NCBI GenBank assembly: GCA_041671505.1
Contig: JBAZBK010000011.1
Coordinates: 112,760-176,759 of the forward strand
From: JACPDH01 sp041671505
GTDB lineage: Bacteria; Acidobacteriota; Thermoanaerobaculia; Gp7-AA8
Length of the DNA: 64,000 nucleotides
Direction of reading: 5' to 3'
The notes beneath the pieces were generated by a model. It saw nothing but the letters and a program-made list of their open reading frames with translations. It was not told the DNA's origin and did not search any database. The translations under genes were made by a program, and so were the position numbers. Position 1 is the first letter of the stretch, and every line of letters starts with the position of its first letter. This document shows, piece after piece, positions 27,290 to 35,485 of the stretch.

Positions 27290-28375
27290 ATGACACTGCC
27301 GATCCGACCATCCGAGATGTGCGACGAGCTCCGCAAGACGGTGCTCGGGCAGGACGAGGCGACGCGGGAGATCGCGGTCGCGATCGTGAAGCACGTCGCG
27401 GGGCAGGGAGGGGACAACATCCTCCTTATCGGCAACTCCGGCTCCGGAAAGACGACCCTCATGCGCGCGGTCGAGCAGGTGCTGCGAAACCGCGCCGACC
27501 TCGCGCGTTACTCGAACGTCGTCAGGATCAACGCCAACGTTCTCGCCGAGGCGCGCGAGGGGTACGGGCGCTCGGTGCTCACGCGGCTTTACGCGAACGC
27601 GCAGAAGGCGCTCGGGCCGGCGGCGCCGGTCGACGAGCTGCTTCATTGGGTCGAGCGGGGCATCGTCTTCATCGACGAGGTCGACAAGATCAGGGCGAAT
27701 GTCGGCGAGAGCGCGAACGTGAAAGGAATCGTCGCGCAGGAAGCGCTGCTGACGCTCATGGAGAACGAGAACGTCGAGTTCGAGATCGAGACGCCCGAGC
27801 GCCGGACGGTCTCGATCAACTCCTCGCAGATTCTCTTCGTCGCGGGCGGCGCATTCGAGGACATGTACGACTCGGTCTACCGTCGAGCGGTGCTCGGCAC
27901 CGACTCCGCGCCGCTCAAGCCGATGGTCGTCGTGTCGTCGACCGGGGTCGTGCGCGAGGAGACGACGTTTCACCTGCGCGACTACATGAAGTACGACGAT
28001 CTCTTCCGCTACGGGATGACGCCGCAGTTCGTCTCGCGCTTCGAGTCGGTCGTGGTGCTGCGCGACCTCGGCGAAGACGAGCTTGCGAAGATCTTCATCG
28101 AGCCGGAAGGCTCGGTCTTCCGCCGCTCGCGCGCCTGGTTCGCGAAGTTCGACCTCGACCTGCAGATCACCCGCGGCGCCATGAAGATGATCGCGTGGGA
28201 AGCGGCACGCCAGAAGCGTCTCGGCGCGCGTGCGCTCAAAGAAGTGTGGCGGCGGGTGATCCGCGACGCCGAGTTCGAGCCCGCGGCCGCGAACCTGACC
28301 AAGGGCCCCGACGGCCGGGGAGTGCTTACGGTCGATGAGGGGATGGTGAAGCGGGTGGTTGGGGGGCACGGGTAG
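27290..28375 (+). CDS. ClpX-like AAA+ ATPase lacking the zinc-binding domain
   Basis: 361 aa. Walker A GNSGSGKTT (48-56), Walker B GIVFIDEVDKI, a sensor-1 region ILFVAGGAF, arginine-rich FVSRFESVVVLRDL, and sensor 2 LGARALKEVWRRVI. The order matches ClpX/HslU unfoldases, and the text KTVLGQDEATREIAVAIVKH resembles the ClpX start of the AAA domain. There is no N-terminal zinc finger, and I do not see an IGF-type loop for docking to ClpP. No peptidase gene is adjacent. It may be a stand-alone remodelling ATPase. It starts seven bases after the VanZ-like gene. Confidence 0.8.
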   Translation: MTLPIRPSEMCDELRKTVLGQDEATREIAVAIVKHVAGQGGDNILLIGNSGSGKTTLMRAVEQVLRNRADLARYSNVVRINANVLAEAREGYGRSVLTRLYANAQKALGPAAPVDELLHWVERGIVFIDEVDKIRANVGESANVKGIVAQEALLTLMENENVEFEIETPERRTVSINSSQILFVAGGAFEDMYDSVYRRAVLGTDSAPLKPMVVVSSTGVVREETTFHLRDYMKYDDLFRYGMTPQFVSRFESVVVLRDLGEDELAKIFIEPEGSVFRRSRAWFAKFDLDLQITRGAMKMIAWEAARQKRLGARALKEVWRRVIRDAEFEPAAANLTKGPDGRGVLTVDEGMVKRVVGGHG

Positions 28376-28405
28376 GTGTTGTTGGTTCTGGTTGGGCTGA
28401 AATGC

Positions 28406-28492
28406 TGAAGTAAGAAGTTAGAACGCTGAACGTTGAATCCAGAAAGAGCTCATTTCTGGGTTCAACGTTCAGCGTTCTAACTTCTTACTTCA
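28406..28492. repeat. Long hairpin of AAGTTAGAACG-type words
   Basis: 40-base arms (28406-28445, 28453-28492) with one mismatch and a 7-base loop. It follows the AAA gene and precedes ftsY. Its length and short loop would make an exceptionally stable RNA hairpin. Confidence 0.85.
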
Positions 28493-28531
28493 AATGACGG
28501 TCACAAGCCTGGCGCCGCCTTGTCCCCCCGC

Positions 28532-28560
28532 TTGACCCCCGCCCCCGCATCGCGTACAAC
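28532..28560 (+). promoter_or_regulatory. Candidate sigma70 promoter of ftsY
   Basis: TTGACC (28532-28537), 17-base spacer, TACAAC (28555-28560); 17 bases before ATG 28578. Confidence 0.5.
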
Positions 28561-28577
28561 CCCGCCCGGAGAACCCG

Positions 28578-29507
28578 ATGGCCGAGAAATCGTTTTTCCA
28601 GAAGCTGAAGCGCGGCCTTTTCATGACCCACACCGAGGTCATCGACAAGGTGAAGGAGGCGTTTACGCCCGAGCTCGGCGTCGACCAGGGAGTCGTCGAC
28701 GCGCTCGAGGAGGGGCTGCTGGGAGCCGACGTCGGCGCGGAGCTGACGAGCGAGATCATCGGCAAACTCGAGGCGCGGATCCGCGAGAAGAAAATCCGCG
28801 ATATGGACGAGCTCTCGCTCGTGGTCAAGGAATTCACGCGCGCGCTGATTCCGCAGCAGGTGACGCAGACGATCGACGTGACCAAGGCGAAGCCGTTCGT
28901 CGTGCTCGTCGTTGGAGTCAACGGCACCGGCAAGACGACGACGATTGCGAAGCTGGCGACGCGCTGGAAGGGCGAGGGGAAGAGCGTCCTGCTCGGCGCC
29001 GCCGACACCTTCCGCGCCGCGGCGATCGAGCAGCTCCAGATGTGGGCCGACCGCGCAGGCGTGCCGATGGTCAAACACAAGGCGGGCTCCGATCCTGCGG
29101 CAGTCGCGCACGACACGGTCGCCGCGGCGAAGTCGCGCGGCGTCGACGTCGCGATCATCGACACCGCGGGACGGCTCCACAACAAGGCGCACCTGATGCA
29201 GGAGCTCGCGAAGGTTCACCGCGTGATCGACAAGGAACTTCCCGGCGCGCCGCACGAGACGATCCTCGTGATCGACGGCACGACCGGCCAGAACGGCGTC
29301 AGCCAGGCGAAGGCGTTCCTCGAGTCGGCGAAGATCACCGGCCTCATCGTCACGAAGCTCGACGGCACGGCCAAAGGCGGCGTGATCCTTTCGATCATGC
29401 GCCAGTTCAACATCCCCGTGAAATTCGTCGGCGTCGGCGAAGGCGCCGACGACCTGATCCCCTTCGACCCGAACGACTTTGTGGACGGGCTGTTCGACGC
29501 GGAGTGA
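28578..29507 (+). CDS. ftsY: Signal recognition particle receptor FtsY
   Basis: 309 aa SRP GTPase that docks ribosome-SRP complexes at the membrane for co-translational insertion. G motifs: GVNGTGKTTTIAKLA (G1), DTFRAAAIEQL (G2), DTAGR (G3), TKLDGTAKGG (G4), followed by GVGEGADDLIPFDP, the usual FtsY ending. The N domain is short and starts FFQKLKRGLFMTHTEV; the long acidic A domain of E. coli FtsY is missing, as in many other phyla. It is a single gene between two hairpin repeats with its own promoter. Confidence 0.96.
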   Translation: MAEKSFFQKLKRGLFMTHTEVIDKVKEAFTPELGVDQGVVDALEEGLLGADVGAELTSEIIGKLEARIREKKIRDMDELSLVVKEFTRALIPQQVTQTIDVTKAKPFVVLVVGVNGTGKTTTIAKLATRWKGEGKSVLLGAADTFRAAAIEQLQMWADRAGVPMVKHKAGSDPAAVAHDTVAAAKSRGVDVAIIDTAGRLHNKAHLMQELAKVHRVIDKELPGAPHETILVIDGTTGQNGVSQAKAFLESAKITGLIVTKLDGTAKGGVILSIMRQFNIPVKFVGVGEGADDLIPFDPNDFVDGLFDAE

Positions 29508-29514
29508 GGGTGGA

Positions 29515-29675
29515 GTTGTTAGTTTTTAGTTGTTAGTTGTTAGACATTTTTCGAACACGGTGCGGTCTTCGCTGCTGGGGCCGAGACCTGATCCCGAGCG
29601 CGGCTCGCAGCCTGAAACCACGCAGGCTTTCATGTCTGTCTAACAACTAACAACTAACAACTAACAACTAACAAC
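29515..29675. repeat. Inverted repeat of GTTAGTTGTTAG-type words
   Basis: Left arm 29515-29545 and right arm 29638-29675 made of tandem TTGTTAG / CTAACAA heptamers, bracketing a 92-base core. It begins seven bases after the ftsY stop. Confidence 0.8.
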
Positions 29676-29699
29676 CTTGCGCCGAGGGCGAGTCACGCA

Positions 29700-30587
29700 A
29701 TGCAACGACCAGCGCACGTGGCTTCCCTGACCCTCGCGCTTCTCGCGGTGTCGGTGAGCGCGATTCTGATCAGACTCTGCGTCACGCCTCCGACGACGAT
29801 CGCGTTCTGGCGGCTGCTGCTGGCGGGGGTGGTCTTCGTCGCCTGGTCGGCGCTCTCCGGCGCGGAACGGATTTCGCGGCACGATCTTGGCGTCGCATTC
29901 GTGGCCGCGCTCTTTCTCGCCGCGCACTTCTATTTCTGGATCGCGTCGCTCTTCATGACGTCGATCAACTCGTCGGTCGTGCTGCTTGCGACGCAGCCTC
30001 TCTTCGCGCTCGTGCTGCAGGTGATCTTCCAGAAGGTTCCGGCGACGGGCAGGAATCTGCTCTCGCTCGCGGGAGGGCTCGCCGGCGCGGCGATTCTCGC
30101 GCACGGCGACTTTCTCAAGGGAGGGCTCGCCGGCAGGGGAGACCTCTACTCGATCATCGGCACGGCGATGGTCGCGGTCTACCTGCTCCTGGGGACGCGC
30201 CGGCACGGCCCGCTCGTGCCGTATCTCGGAGCGGTGTACACGATGTCGGGGTTGATGCTCGCCGCGGTGGCGGCCGCCAGCGGTGACACGCTTCTCGCCT
30301 CGCGCCCGATCGACTGGCTCTGGCTCGGGCTCCTCGCGGCTGTGCCGACGCTTCTCGGACACACGCTTCTCAACCGCGCGATGCGGCACTTCCCGTCGTA
30401 CGCCGTGAATCTCTCGATCCTCGTCGAGCCGCTCCTGACGAGCGTTCTCGCCTTCTTCGTCTTCGCCGAGGTCCCGACGGGAAACGTCGTGCTGGGCGCA
30501 GCCGTCATCATCGCCGCGGTGCTGGTGGAAGTGCTAGGCAGGGGCCCTGCGCCTGCGGCAGATGAGGAATTGAGAATCGGAGATTGA
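29700..30587 (+). CDS. EamA-type (DMT superfamily) transporter
   Basis: 295 aa with ten predicted helices in two repeated EamA halves: the first ends near ILAHGDFLKGGLAG, the second runs from SIIGTAMVAVYLLLG to the C-terminus. Typical motifs include TIAFWRLLLAGVVF in the first half and NLSILVEPLLTSVLAFFVFAEVP in the last. The family exports metabolites or amino acids; substrate unknown. The gene is flanked by a GTTAGTTG repeat upstream and a cluster of GCAGGCACTCCTGCC repeats downstream. Confidence 0.88.
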   Translation: MQRPAHVASLTLALLAVSVSAILIRLCVTPPTTIAFWRLLLAGVVFVAWSALSGAERISRHDLGVAFVAALFLAAHFYFWIASLFMTSINSSVVLLATQPLFALVLQVIFQKVPATGRNLLSLAGGLAGAAILAHGDFLKGGLAGRGDLYSIIGTAMVAVYLLLGTRRHGPLVPYLGAVYTMSGLMLAAVAAASGDTLLASRPIDWLWLGLLAAVPTLLGHTLLNRAMRHFPSYAVNLSILVEPLLTSVLAFFVFAEVPTGNVVLGAAVIIAAVLVEVLGRGPAPAADEELRIGD

Positions 30588-30604
30588 GGGAGGGCAGCCG
30601 AGCT

Positions 30605-30803
30605 TGTGTGGCGCAGGCACTCCTGCCTGCGCGTCGCCGGGGGCGACACTCAGTCGGGAGACGACGGTGCGGCCACTGCGCCTCTGGAAGGCCCGAAGCG
30701 CGTGTCGGGGAAAATCCGGCGCTCTGCGCCGCGCGCAGGCAGGAGTGCCTGCGCCACACAGGCGCTCTGCGTTGCGCGCAGGCAGGAGTGCCTGCGCCAC
30801 ACA
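30605..30803. repeat. Three GCAGGCACTCCTGCC repeat units
   Basis: Forward unit 30605-30633 and two reverse units 30732-30760 and 30775-30803, each 29 bases and nearly identical, including the palindrome GCAGGCACTCCTGCCTGC. They fill the gap between the convergent EamA and [2Fe-2S] genes and match those at 20166-20354. Confidence 0.85.
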
Positions 30804-30851
30804 GGCGGCGCTACGCGGCCCGCTGCCTGCTTTGACCTATGACCGTTGACC

Positions 30852-31166
30852 TCAATCCTGCCTGACCAGTTTCTTGTCTTCCGCGACCGGCCCGTCGCCC
30901 ATCTCCCCTTCATAGGCGCGTTTCGCCGAATCGCGGTCGAGGTGCGAATAGACCTCTCCCGAGGGGTAATGGATCATGTTAGGCCCATGGTCGCAGAGGT
31001 CGAGGCAGGAGACCTTGCAGACGCGGACGGTCGCCTTGCGGCCGCGCTCCTTGTTGAGATCCTTGAGCGCTTCCTGGATTCTCTCGCCCCGTTCGTCGCC
31101 GCGATCCTCGCGGTTGCAGCGGGCGCCGTTGCAGACGAGGAAGTGATGCTCGAAGTGGTATTTCAT
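30852..31166 (-). CDS. Thioredoxin-like [2Fe-2S] ferredoxin domain protein
   Basis: 104 aa. It starts MKYHFEHHFLVCNGARC and continues to VRVCKVSCLDLCDHGPNMIHYPSGEVY, the pattern of thioredoxin-fold [2Fe-2S] ferredoxins (Cys12-x4-Cys17, then a Cys-x3-Cys pair among 50/54/58). Such proteins carry electrons for NADH-linked enzymes or stand alone. The start at 31166 has GGAAGG upstream. It lies 44 bases after the phosphohexomutase stop and is probably co-transcribed; no metabolic link is obvious. Confidence 0.85.
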   Translation of the reverse strand: MKYHFEHHFLVCNGARCNREDRGDERGERIQEALKDLNKERGRKATVRVCKVSCLDLCDHGPNMIHYPSGEVYSHLDRDSAKRAYEGEMGDGPVAEDKKLVRQD

Positions 31167-31210
31167 GCGTTTGGGCCTTCCGTGTCGCGGCGGGGCGCGA
31201 TGCCCGGAGC

Positions 31211-32641
31211 TCAGGCGAAGACGAGTCTGCGCCCGATGCTCACGAGGCTCTTCAGTTCCTTCGGGCTGCAGGCCTCGGCGTACATCCGCGCCACCGGCTC
31301 GGTGCCCGACGACCGGAACAGGAGCCACCGGTGTCCTTCGAAGATGAGTTTCACGCCGTCGGTCCTCACGACGTGCTCGACTTTCAGCCCCTCGATCTCG
31401 CGCGCCGGATGCTTCAGCTTCACGGAGAGCTGCTCGTCGACCTGCGGGGTGAGCTTGATGTCGAGGCGGGTGGAGTAATGCGGCCCGAACTCCTCGAACA
31501 GCTCCTCGGTGAGCTCGCTGATCCTCTTTCCGCTCGTCGCGACCATCTCCGCGACGAGGAGGCAGGCGAGGATGCCGTCCTTCTCGGGCAGGTGCTTGTG
31601 GATCGACAGCCCGCCGCTCTCTTCCCCGCCGAGCGCGATCTTGTCGTCGAGGATCAGCTCGCCGATGTATTTGAAGCCGACCGGAGTCTCGTAGAGCGGG
31701 ACGTCGAGCTTCTGCGCGATGTGGTCGATGATGTGCGTGGTCGCGACCGACTTCGCGAGACCTCCTGGGAAGTTCCGCTTGCGCTTCAGGTAGAGCGCGA
31801 GGAGCGCGATGATGTTGTTGGCCGGGACGAAGCGATCGCGCTCGTCGATGATGCCGAAGCGGTCGGCGTCGCCGTCGGTCGCCAGCCCGATGTCGAGCTT
31901 CTCGTCGGAGACGAGCTTCCGCAGCTCGAGCAGATTCTTCTGGTTGCATTCGGGCGAATAGCCGCCGAAGTACGGGTCGCGGTAGTTGTGGATGCTCTTC
32001 ATCGGAATGCCGGTGCCGAGAAGGAGCAGGTCGAGGTACTCGCGGGAGGTGCCGTAGAGGCAGTCGACCGCGATGCGGAGCCCCGATTTCCGGATCGCCT
32101 CGAAGTCGATCCGGTCGCGGAGCAGAGCCAGGTAGCGCTCGCGCGGGTCGATCGTCTCGATCAGCTCCGGCTTCGCGTAGACGTCGAGGTTCGCCGCCTC
32201 CGCCTGCACGGTGTGGATCTCCCGCTCGATCGCCTGCGTGACTTCGGGGAGGGCCGGCGCGCCGGTCGCGACCGAGAACTTCAGCCCGTTCCACTCGGGA
32301 GGATTGTGCGACGCGGTGAAGTTGATCGTTCCGTCGAGCTTGCGCCGGATCGCTTCGAACGCGGCGCACGGCGTCGGCACGTCACGGTTGCAGAGATAGG
32401 CGCGCACGCCGTTCCACGAAAGCACCTTCGCCGCCTCGGCCGCGAACTTCTCCGACAGGAAGCGGGTGTCGTAGGCGAGCAGAACTCCCTTCGTGTCCTG
32501 GCCGCTGTGCCGCAGGTAATTGACGATCCCCTGCGTCGCAATCCGGACGTTCGCGAAGGTGAAATCCTCGCCGATGATCCCCCGCCACCCGGAGGTGCCG
32601 AACTTGATCTTGTGCGTTGCCTGGTGGGTAGCTGGCGCCAT
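31211..32641 (-). CDS. Phosphoglucomutase/phosphomannomutase family protein
   Basis: 476 aa alpha-D-phosphohexomutase. Domain motifs in order: IKFGTSGWRGIIGEDFT, the phosphoserine loop TASHNPPEWNGLKFS, metal loop DGDADRFG, sugar-binding GGEESGG and phosphate-binding RSSGTEPVARM. It interconverts hexose 1- and 6-phosphates for glycogen or cell-wall sugar metabolism in the cytosol. I placed the start at ATG 32641, just before the conserved N-terminus; the in-frame ATG at 32725 would add 28 residues without family similarity. The substrate (glucose or mannose) cannot be settled from sequence. Confidence 0.92.
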   Translation of the reverse strand: MAPATHQATHKIKFGTSGWRGIIGEDFTFANVRIATQGIVNYLRHSGQDTKGVLLAYDTRFLSEKFAAEAAKVLSWNGVRAYLCNRDVPTPCAAFEAIRRKLDGTINFTASHNPPEWNGLKFSVATGAPALPEVTQAIEREIHTVQAEAANLDVYAKPELIETIDPRERYLALLRDRIDFEAIRKSGLRIAVDCLYGTSREYLDLLLLGTGIPMKSIHNYRDPYFGGYSPECNQKNLLELRKLVSDEKLDIGLATDGDADRFGIIDERDRFVPANNIIALLALYLKRKRNFPGGLAKSVATTHIIDHIAQKLDVPLYETPVGFKYIGELILDDKIALGGEESGGLSIHKHLPEKDGILACLLVAEMVATSGKRISELTEELFEEFGPHYSTRLDIKLTPQVDEQLSVKLKHPAREIEGLKVEHVVRTDGVKLIFEGHRWLLFRSSGTEPVARMYAEACSPKELKSLVSIGRRLVFA

Positions 32642-32841
32642 GGCTGCATCAGTGCCGTCCTCGCGGACGAGCGCTGACCCTCGAAAATACCTCAAAGCGC
32701 GGGCGAAGTCACCGTCGCCGGGCATACTGAAAATCGGTTACCCGTGCCCGAGGCCCGGCGGGATTTCGCCGACTCCGGGTGGCGTTGTGCATCCAAAGGC
32801 CGTACGGACAGTCGCCGCGGCCCGCTGCGAGGAGGTGCTTC

Positions 32842-33393
32842 ATGAGGTCGTCGCTGCCTTGGGTTGTCATCGCGCTGGTCGCGGTTCCCGTCGCCGCCGA
32901 GTCGCGTATCCGCGTCGAAAACACCTCCGATCCATCGTCGCGGCTGACGGTCGCATTCGCCAGCGAGTCGCGAAATGCGGCGAAGCTCAAGGTCGGTGCC
33001 GACGGCGTCGCCGAGCTCGTCATCGACGCTCCCTCGCCGAAGATGCGGCTGCGCGGCGGAACGCTGCAGACCGACCCGATGATCGACCTGATCGCCCGCC
33101 GGCAGGACCGCCAGGAATCGGCCGCGCCCGCGCTCTACATCGTCGACAGCGCCGACACGCCGGCGCAGTTCTCTCCCTTCGACGGTCCGCTCGTCTATGA
33201 CGACTGGGGCGGAATGTATGGCGCCGGTGCCTGGGGCGGCGGCTACTACGTTGGAGCTGGCGGCGTTCGGAGCTTCGGTCCGGGCGATGGTCACTCGCAT
33301 GGAGGAAGCCGCGGCGGGGCGCAGCCGTCCCGCCCTTCCAGCAACGGCGGCTCGTTCCATGCGCGCGGGGTGATCGCACGCCCGGCCAGGTGA
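32842..33393 (+). CDS. Exported protein of unknown function, Gly-rich C-terminus
   Basis: 183 aa from ATG 32842 with GGAGGT upstream. Signal peptide (MRSSLPWVVIALVAVPVAA), then a small beta-rich part (RIRVENTSDPSSRLTVAF), a charged helix DPMIDLIARRQDRQ, and a Gly/Ser/Tyr-rich low-complexity end (GGMYGAGAWGGGYYVG). No family recognised. A GCATACT word at 32722-32728 could be a -10 box. Convergence or operon partners are absent; the ABC-F gene begins 109 bases later and may share its transcript. Confidence 0.65.
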   Translation: MRSSLPWVVIALVAVPVAAESRIRVENTSDPSSRLTVAFASESRNAAKLKVGADGVAELVIDAPSPKMRLRGGTLQTDPMIDLIARRQDRQESAAPALYIVDSADTPAQFSPFDGPLVYDDWGGMYGAGAWGGGYYVGAGGVRSFGPGDGHSHGGSRGGAQPSRPSSNGGSFHARGVIARPAR

Positions 33394-33502
33394 GCGGGAC
33401 GGTTTTTTCACTCCGCCTTCCGCTTTCCGAAATCCGCATTGCCGTTCCCGCGTTACCCGCCCTGCCGCAGCGAGCGGCGAATCACCCAATATCGGCGGGC
33501 CA

Positions 33503-35134
33503 ATGATCTCCTTTACAGACGTCTCCAAGCAGCACGGCAAACAGATTCTCTTCATCGACGCCTCGTTCCAGGTGAACACCGGCGAGCGCGTCGGCCTCGT
33601 CGGGCCTAACGGCGCCGGCAAGTCGACGCTGTTCCGGATGATCGTCGGGGAGGAGTCGCCCGACGACGGCGAGGTCTCGATCCCGAAGAAGCTGTCGATC
33701 GGCTACTTCCGCCAGGAAGTCGACGAGATGCAGGGTCGCAGCGTGCTCGACGAGGCGATCGCCGGCTCCGGGCGGCTCGGCGACCTCCATCACGAGCTGG
33801 TCGACCTCGAGCATGCGATGTCGGATCCCGACCGCATGGACGAGATGGACGCGATCCTCGAGCGCTTCGGGCACGTCCAGGAGGAGTACCAGCACATGGG
33901 CGGCTACGAGCTCGAGGCGCGGGCGCGCGAGTGCCTGCTCGGGCTCGGCTTCGCCGAGGAGCAGATCGATGGCGACGTCGGGGCGCTCTCGGGCGGCTGG
34001 AAGATGCGCGTCTCGATGGCGAAGGTGCTCCTCGGCAAGTTCGACGTGCTCCTCATGGACGAGCCGACGAACCACCTCGACATCGAGTCAATCCTCTGGC
34101 TGGAGAACTTCCTCAAGTCGGTCAGCTCGAGCCTCTTCATGACCTCGCACGACCGCGACTTCATGAACCGCATCGTCTCGAAGATCGTCGAGATCGACGG
34201 CGGAGAGATCGTCACCTACTCGGGCAACTACGACTTCTACGTTCGCGAGCGGGAGATCCGCGAAGCGAACCAGGAGGCGGCGTACTCCCGGCAGCAGGCG
34301 AAGCTGGCCAAAGAGCAGCGCTTCATCGAGCGCTTCTCGGCGCACGCCGCGAAGGCGGCGCAGGTGCAGAGCCGCGTGAAAGCGCTCGAGAAGATCGAGA
34401 AGGTCGAGCCGCCGAAGAAGCGGAAGATCGTGAAGTGGGACTTCCGCACCCCGGGACGCTCGGGCGACGACGTCGCGATGCTCGAGAAAGTCTCGAAGAA
34501 GTACGGGTCGCGAGTCATTTACGAGGGGTTCGACTTCCACGTCCGTCGCGGCGAGCGCTGGTGCGTGATGGGCAAGAACGGCGCCGGCAAGTCGACGCTG
34601 CTCAAGATGGTCGCCGGCGCGATCGGTCCCGACTCGGGCTCGGTGCGCCTCGGCGCGAGTCTGCGGCTCGGCTACTTCGCGCAACAGGCGCTCGACCTGC
34701 TCGACCCCGAGCTGACGGTCATCGACCAGATGCAGAAAGACTTTCCGATGGAGGGGCTCGGCACGATCCGGACTCTTCTCGGCGCCTTCCAGTTCTCGGG
34801 AGACGACGTCGACAAACGGGTCCGGTCGCTCTCCGGCGGCGAGAAGTCGCGCCTCGTCATGGCGCGGATGCTCTTCGACCCGCCTAACTTCCTCGTCCTC
34901 GACGAGCCGACCAACCACCTCGACCTGGCGACCAAGGAAATGCTGGTCGACGCGCTGAAGGACTTCGAAGGGACGATGCTCTTCGTCTCCCACGACCGAA
35001 CCTTCCTCCGCGGCCTCGCGAGCCGCGTCCTCGAGCTCAGCGGCGAAGAGCACGACGGCCCGATGTTCTACGGCGGCTCCTACCTCGAGTACGTCGAGAA
35101 GACGGGGAGAGAGGCGCCGGGGGTTCATAGCTAA
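33503..35134 (+). CDS. ABC-F family ATPase (translation factor type)
   Basis: 543 aa with two ABC domains and no membrane segments. Walker A GPNGAGKST and GKNGAGKST, signatures LSGGW and LSGGE, Walker B LLMDEPTNHLD and LVLDEPTNHLD, and the interdomain linker (charged helices around EANQEAAYSRQQAKLAKEQ). ABC-F proteins bind the ribosomal E site and tune translation or give antibiotic protection. The overall pattern is closest to the YbiT type, not to known resistance members, but the subfamily is a guess. An ATTCTTCATT-type inverted repeat follows. Confidence 0.92.
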   Translation: MISFTDVSKQHGKQILFIDASFQVNTGERVGLVGPNGAGKSTLFRMIVGEESPDDGEVSIPKKLSIGYFRQEVDEMQGRSVLDEAIAGSGRLGDLHHELVDLEHAMSDPDRMDEMDAILERFGHVQEEYQHMGGYELEARARECLLGLGFAEEQIDGDVGALSGGWKMRVSMAKVLLGKFDVLLMDEPTNHLDIESILWLENFLKSVSSSLFMTSHDRDFMNRIVSKIVEIDGGEIVTYSGNYDFYVREREIREANQEAAYSRQQAKLAKEQRFIERFSAHAAKAAQVQSRVKALEKIEKVEPPKKRKIVKWDFRTPGRSGDDVAMLEKVSKKYGSRVIYEGFDFHVRRGERWCVMGKNGAGKSTLLKMVAGAIGPDSGSVRLGASLRLGYFAQQALDLLDPELTVIDQMQKDFPMEGLGTIRTLLGAFQFSGDDVDKRVRSLSGGEKSRLVMARMLFDPPNFLVLDEPTNHLDLATKEMLVDALKDFEGTMLFVSHDRTFLRGLASRVLELSGEEHDGPMFYGGSYLEYVEKTGREAPGVHS

Positions 35135-35163
35135 TCTCGTGAGGCCGCGCTGCCGGTGGTTAC

Positions 35164-35317
35164 TTCTTCATTCCTCATTCGACATTCTTCATTCTTCATT
35201 TCGGTTTTCGTAAGGCCGCAGAAACCGGAATGTCGAATGAAGAATGAGGAATGAAGAATGTAGAAAGAGAGCTCCCTCTTCTGCATTCTTCACTCAGCAT
35301 TCAGCATTCTGCATTCG
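35164..35317. repeat. Inverted ATTCTTCATT-type repeat with a third related arm
   Basis: Left arm 35164-35209, right arm 35228-35260 (one AGAATG word extra), then a further related arm 35283-35317 using CATTCAGCATTCTGC words. The rest of the 351-base gap up to 35485 shows no gene; it is the leader of the DEAD-box gene. Confidence 0.75.
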
Positions 35318-35485
35318 ATGTGTTCGTCCCTTACGCGAGAGCCCGAACCGCCCCCTCAGCAATAATTCTCCCCCTCCCACGGTTCCTTAGTGTCGCTGCC
35401 TCACATCTGCAGGTCGTTGTCCCATCGTGGCACCCTTTCCTTCAGAGTGAATAATCAGTCAAACTGAAGAGAAGCAGGGATTTCT

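Noticed and set aside
30584..30849. Small ORFs starting MWRRHSCLR or MCGAGTPAC
   Set aside because: They are translations of the same repeat in several frames.
32642..32725. Longer start for the phosphohexomutase
   Set aside because: The added 28 residues lack family similarity and lie before the conserved N-terminus.
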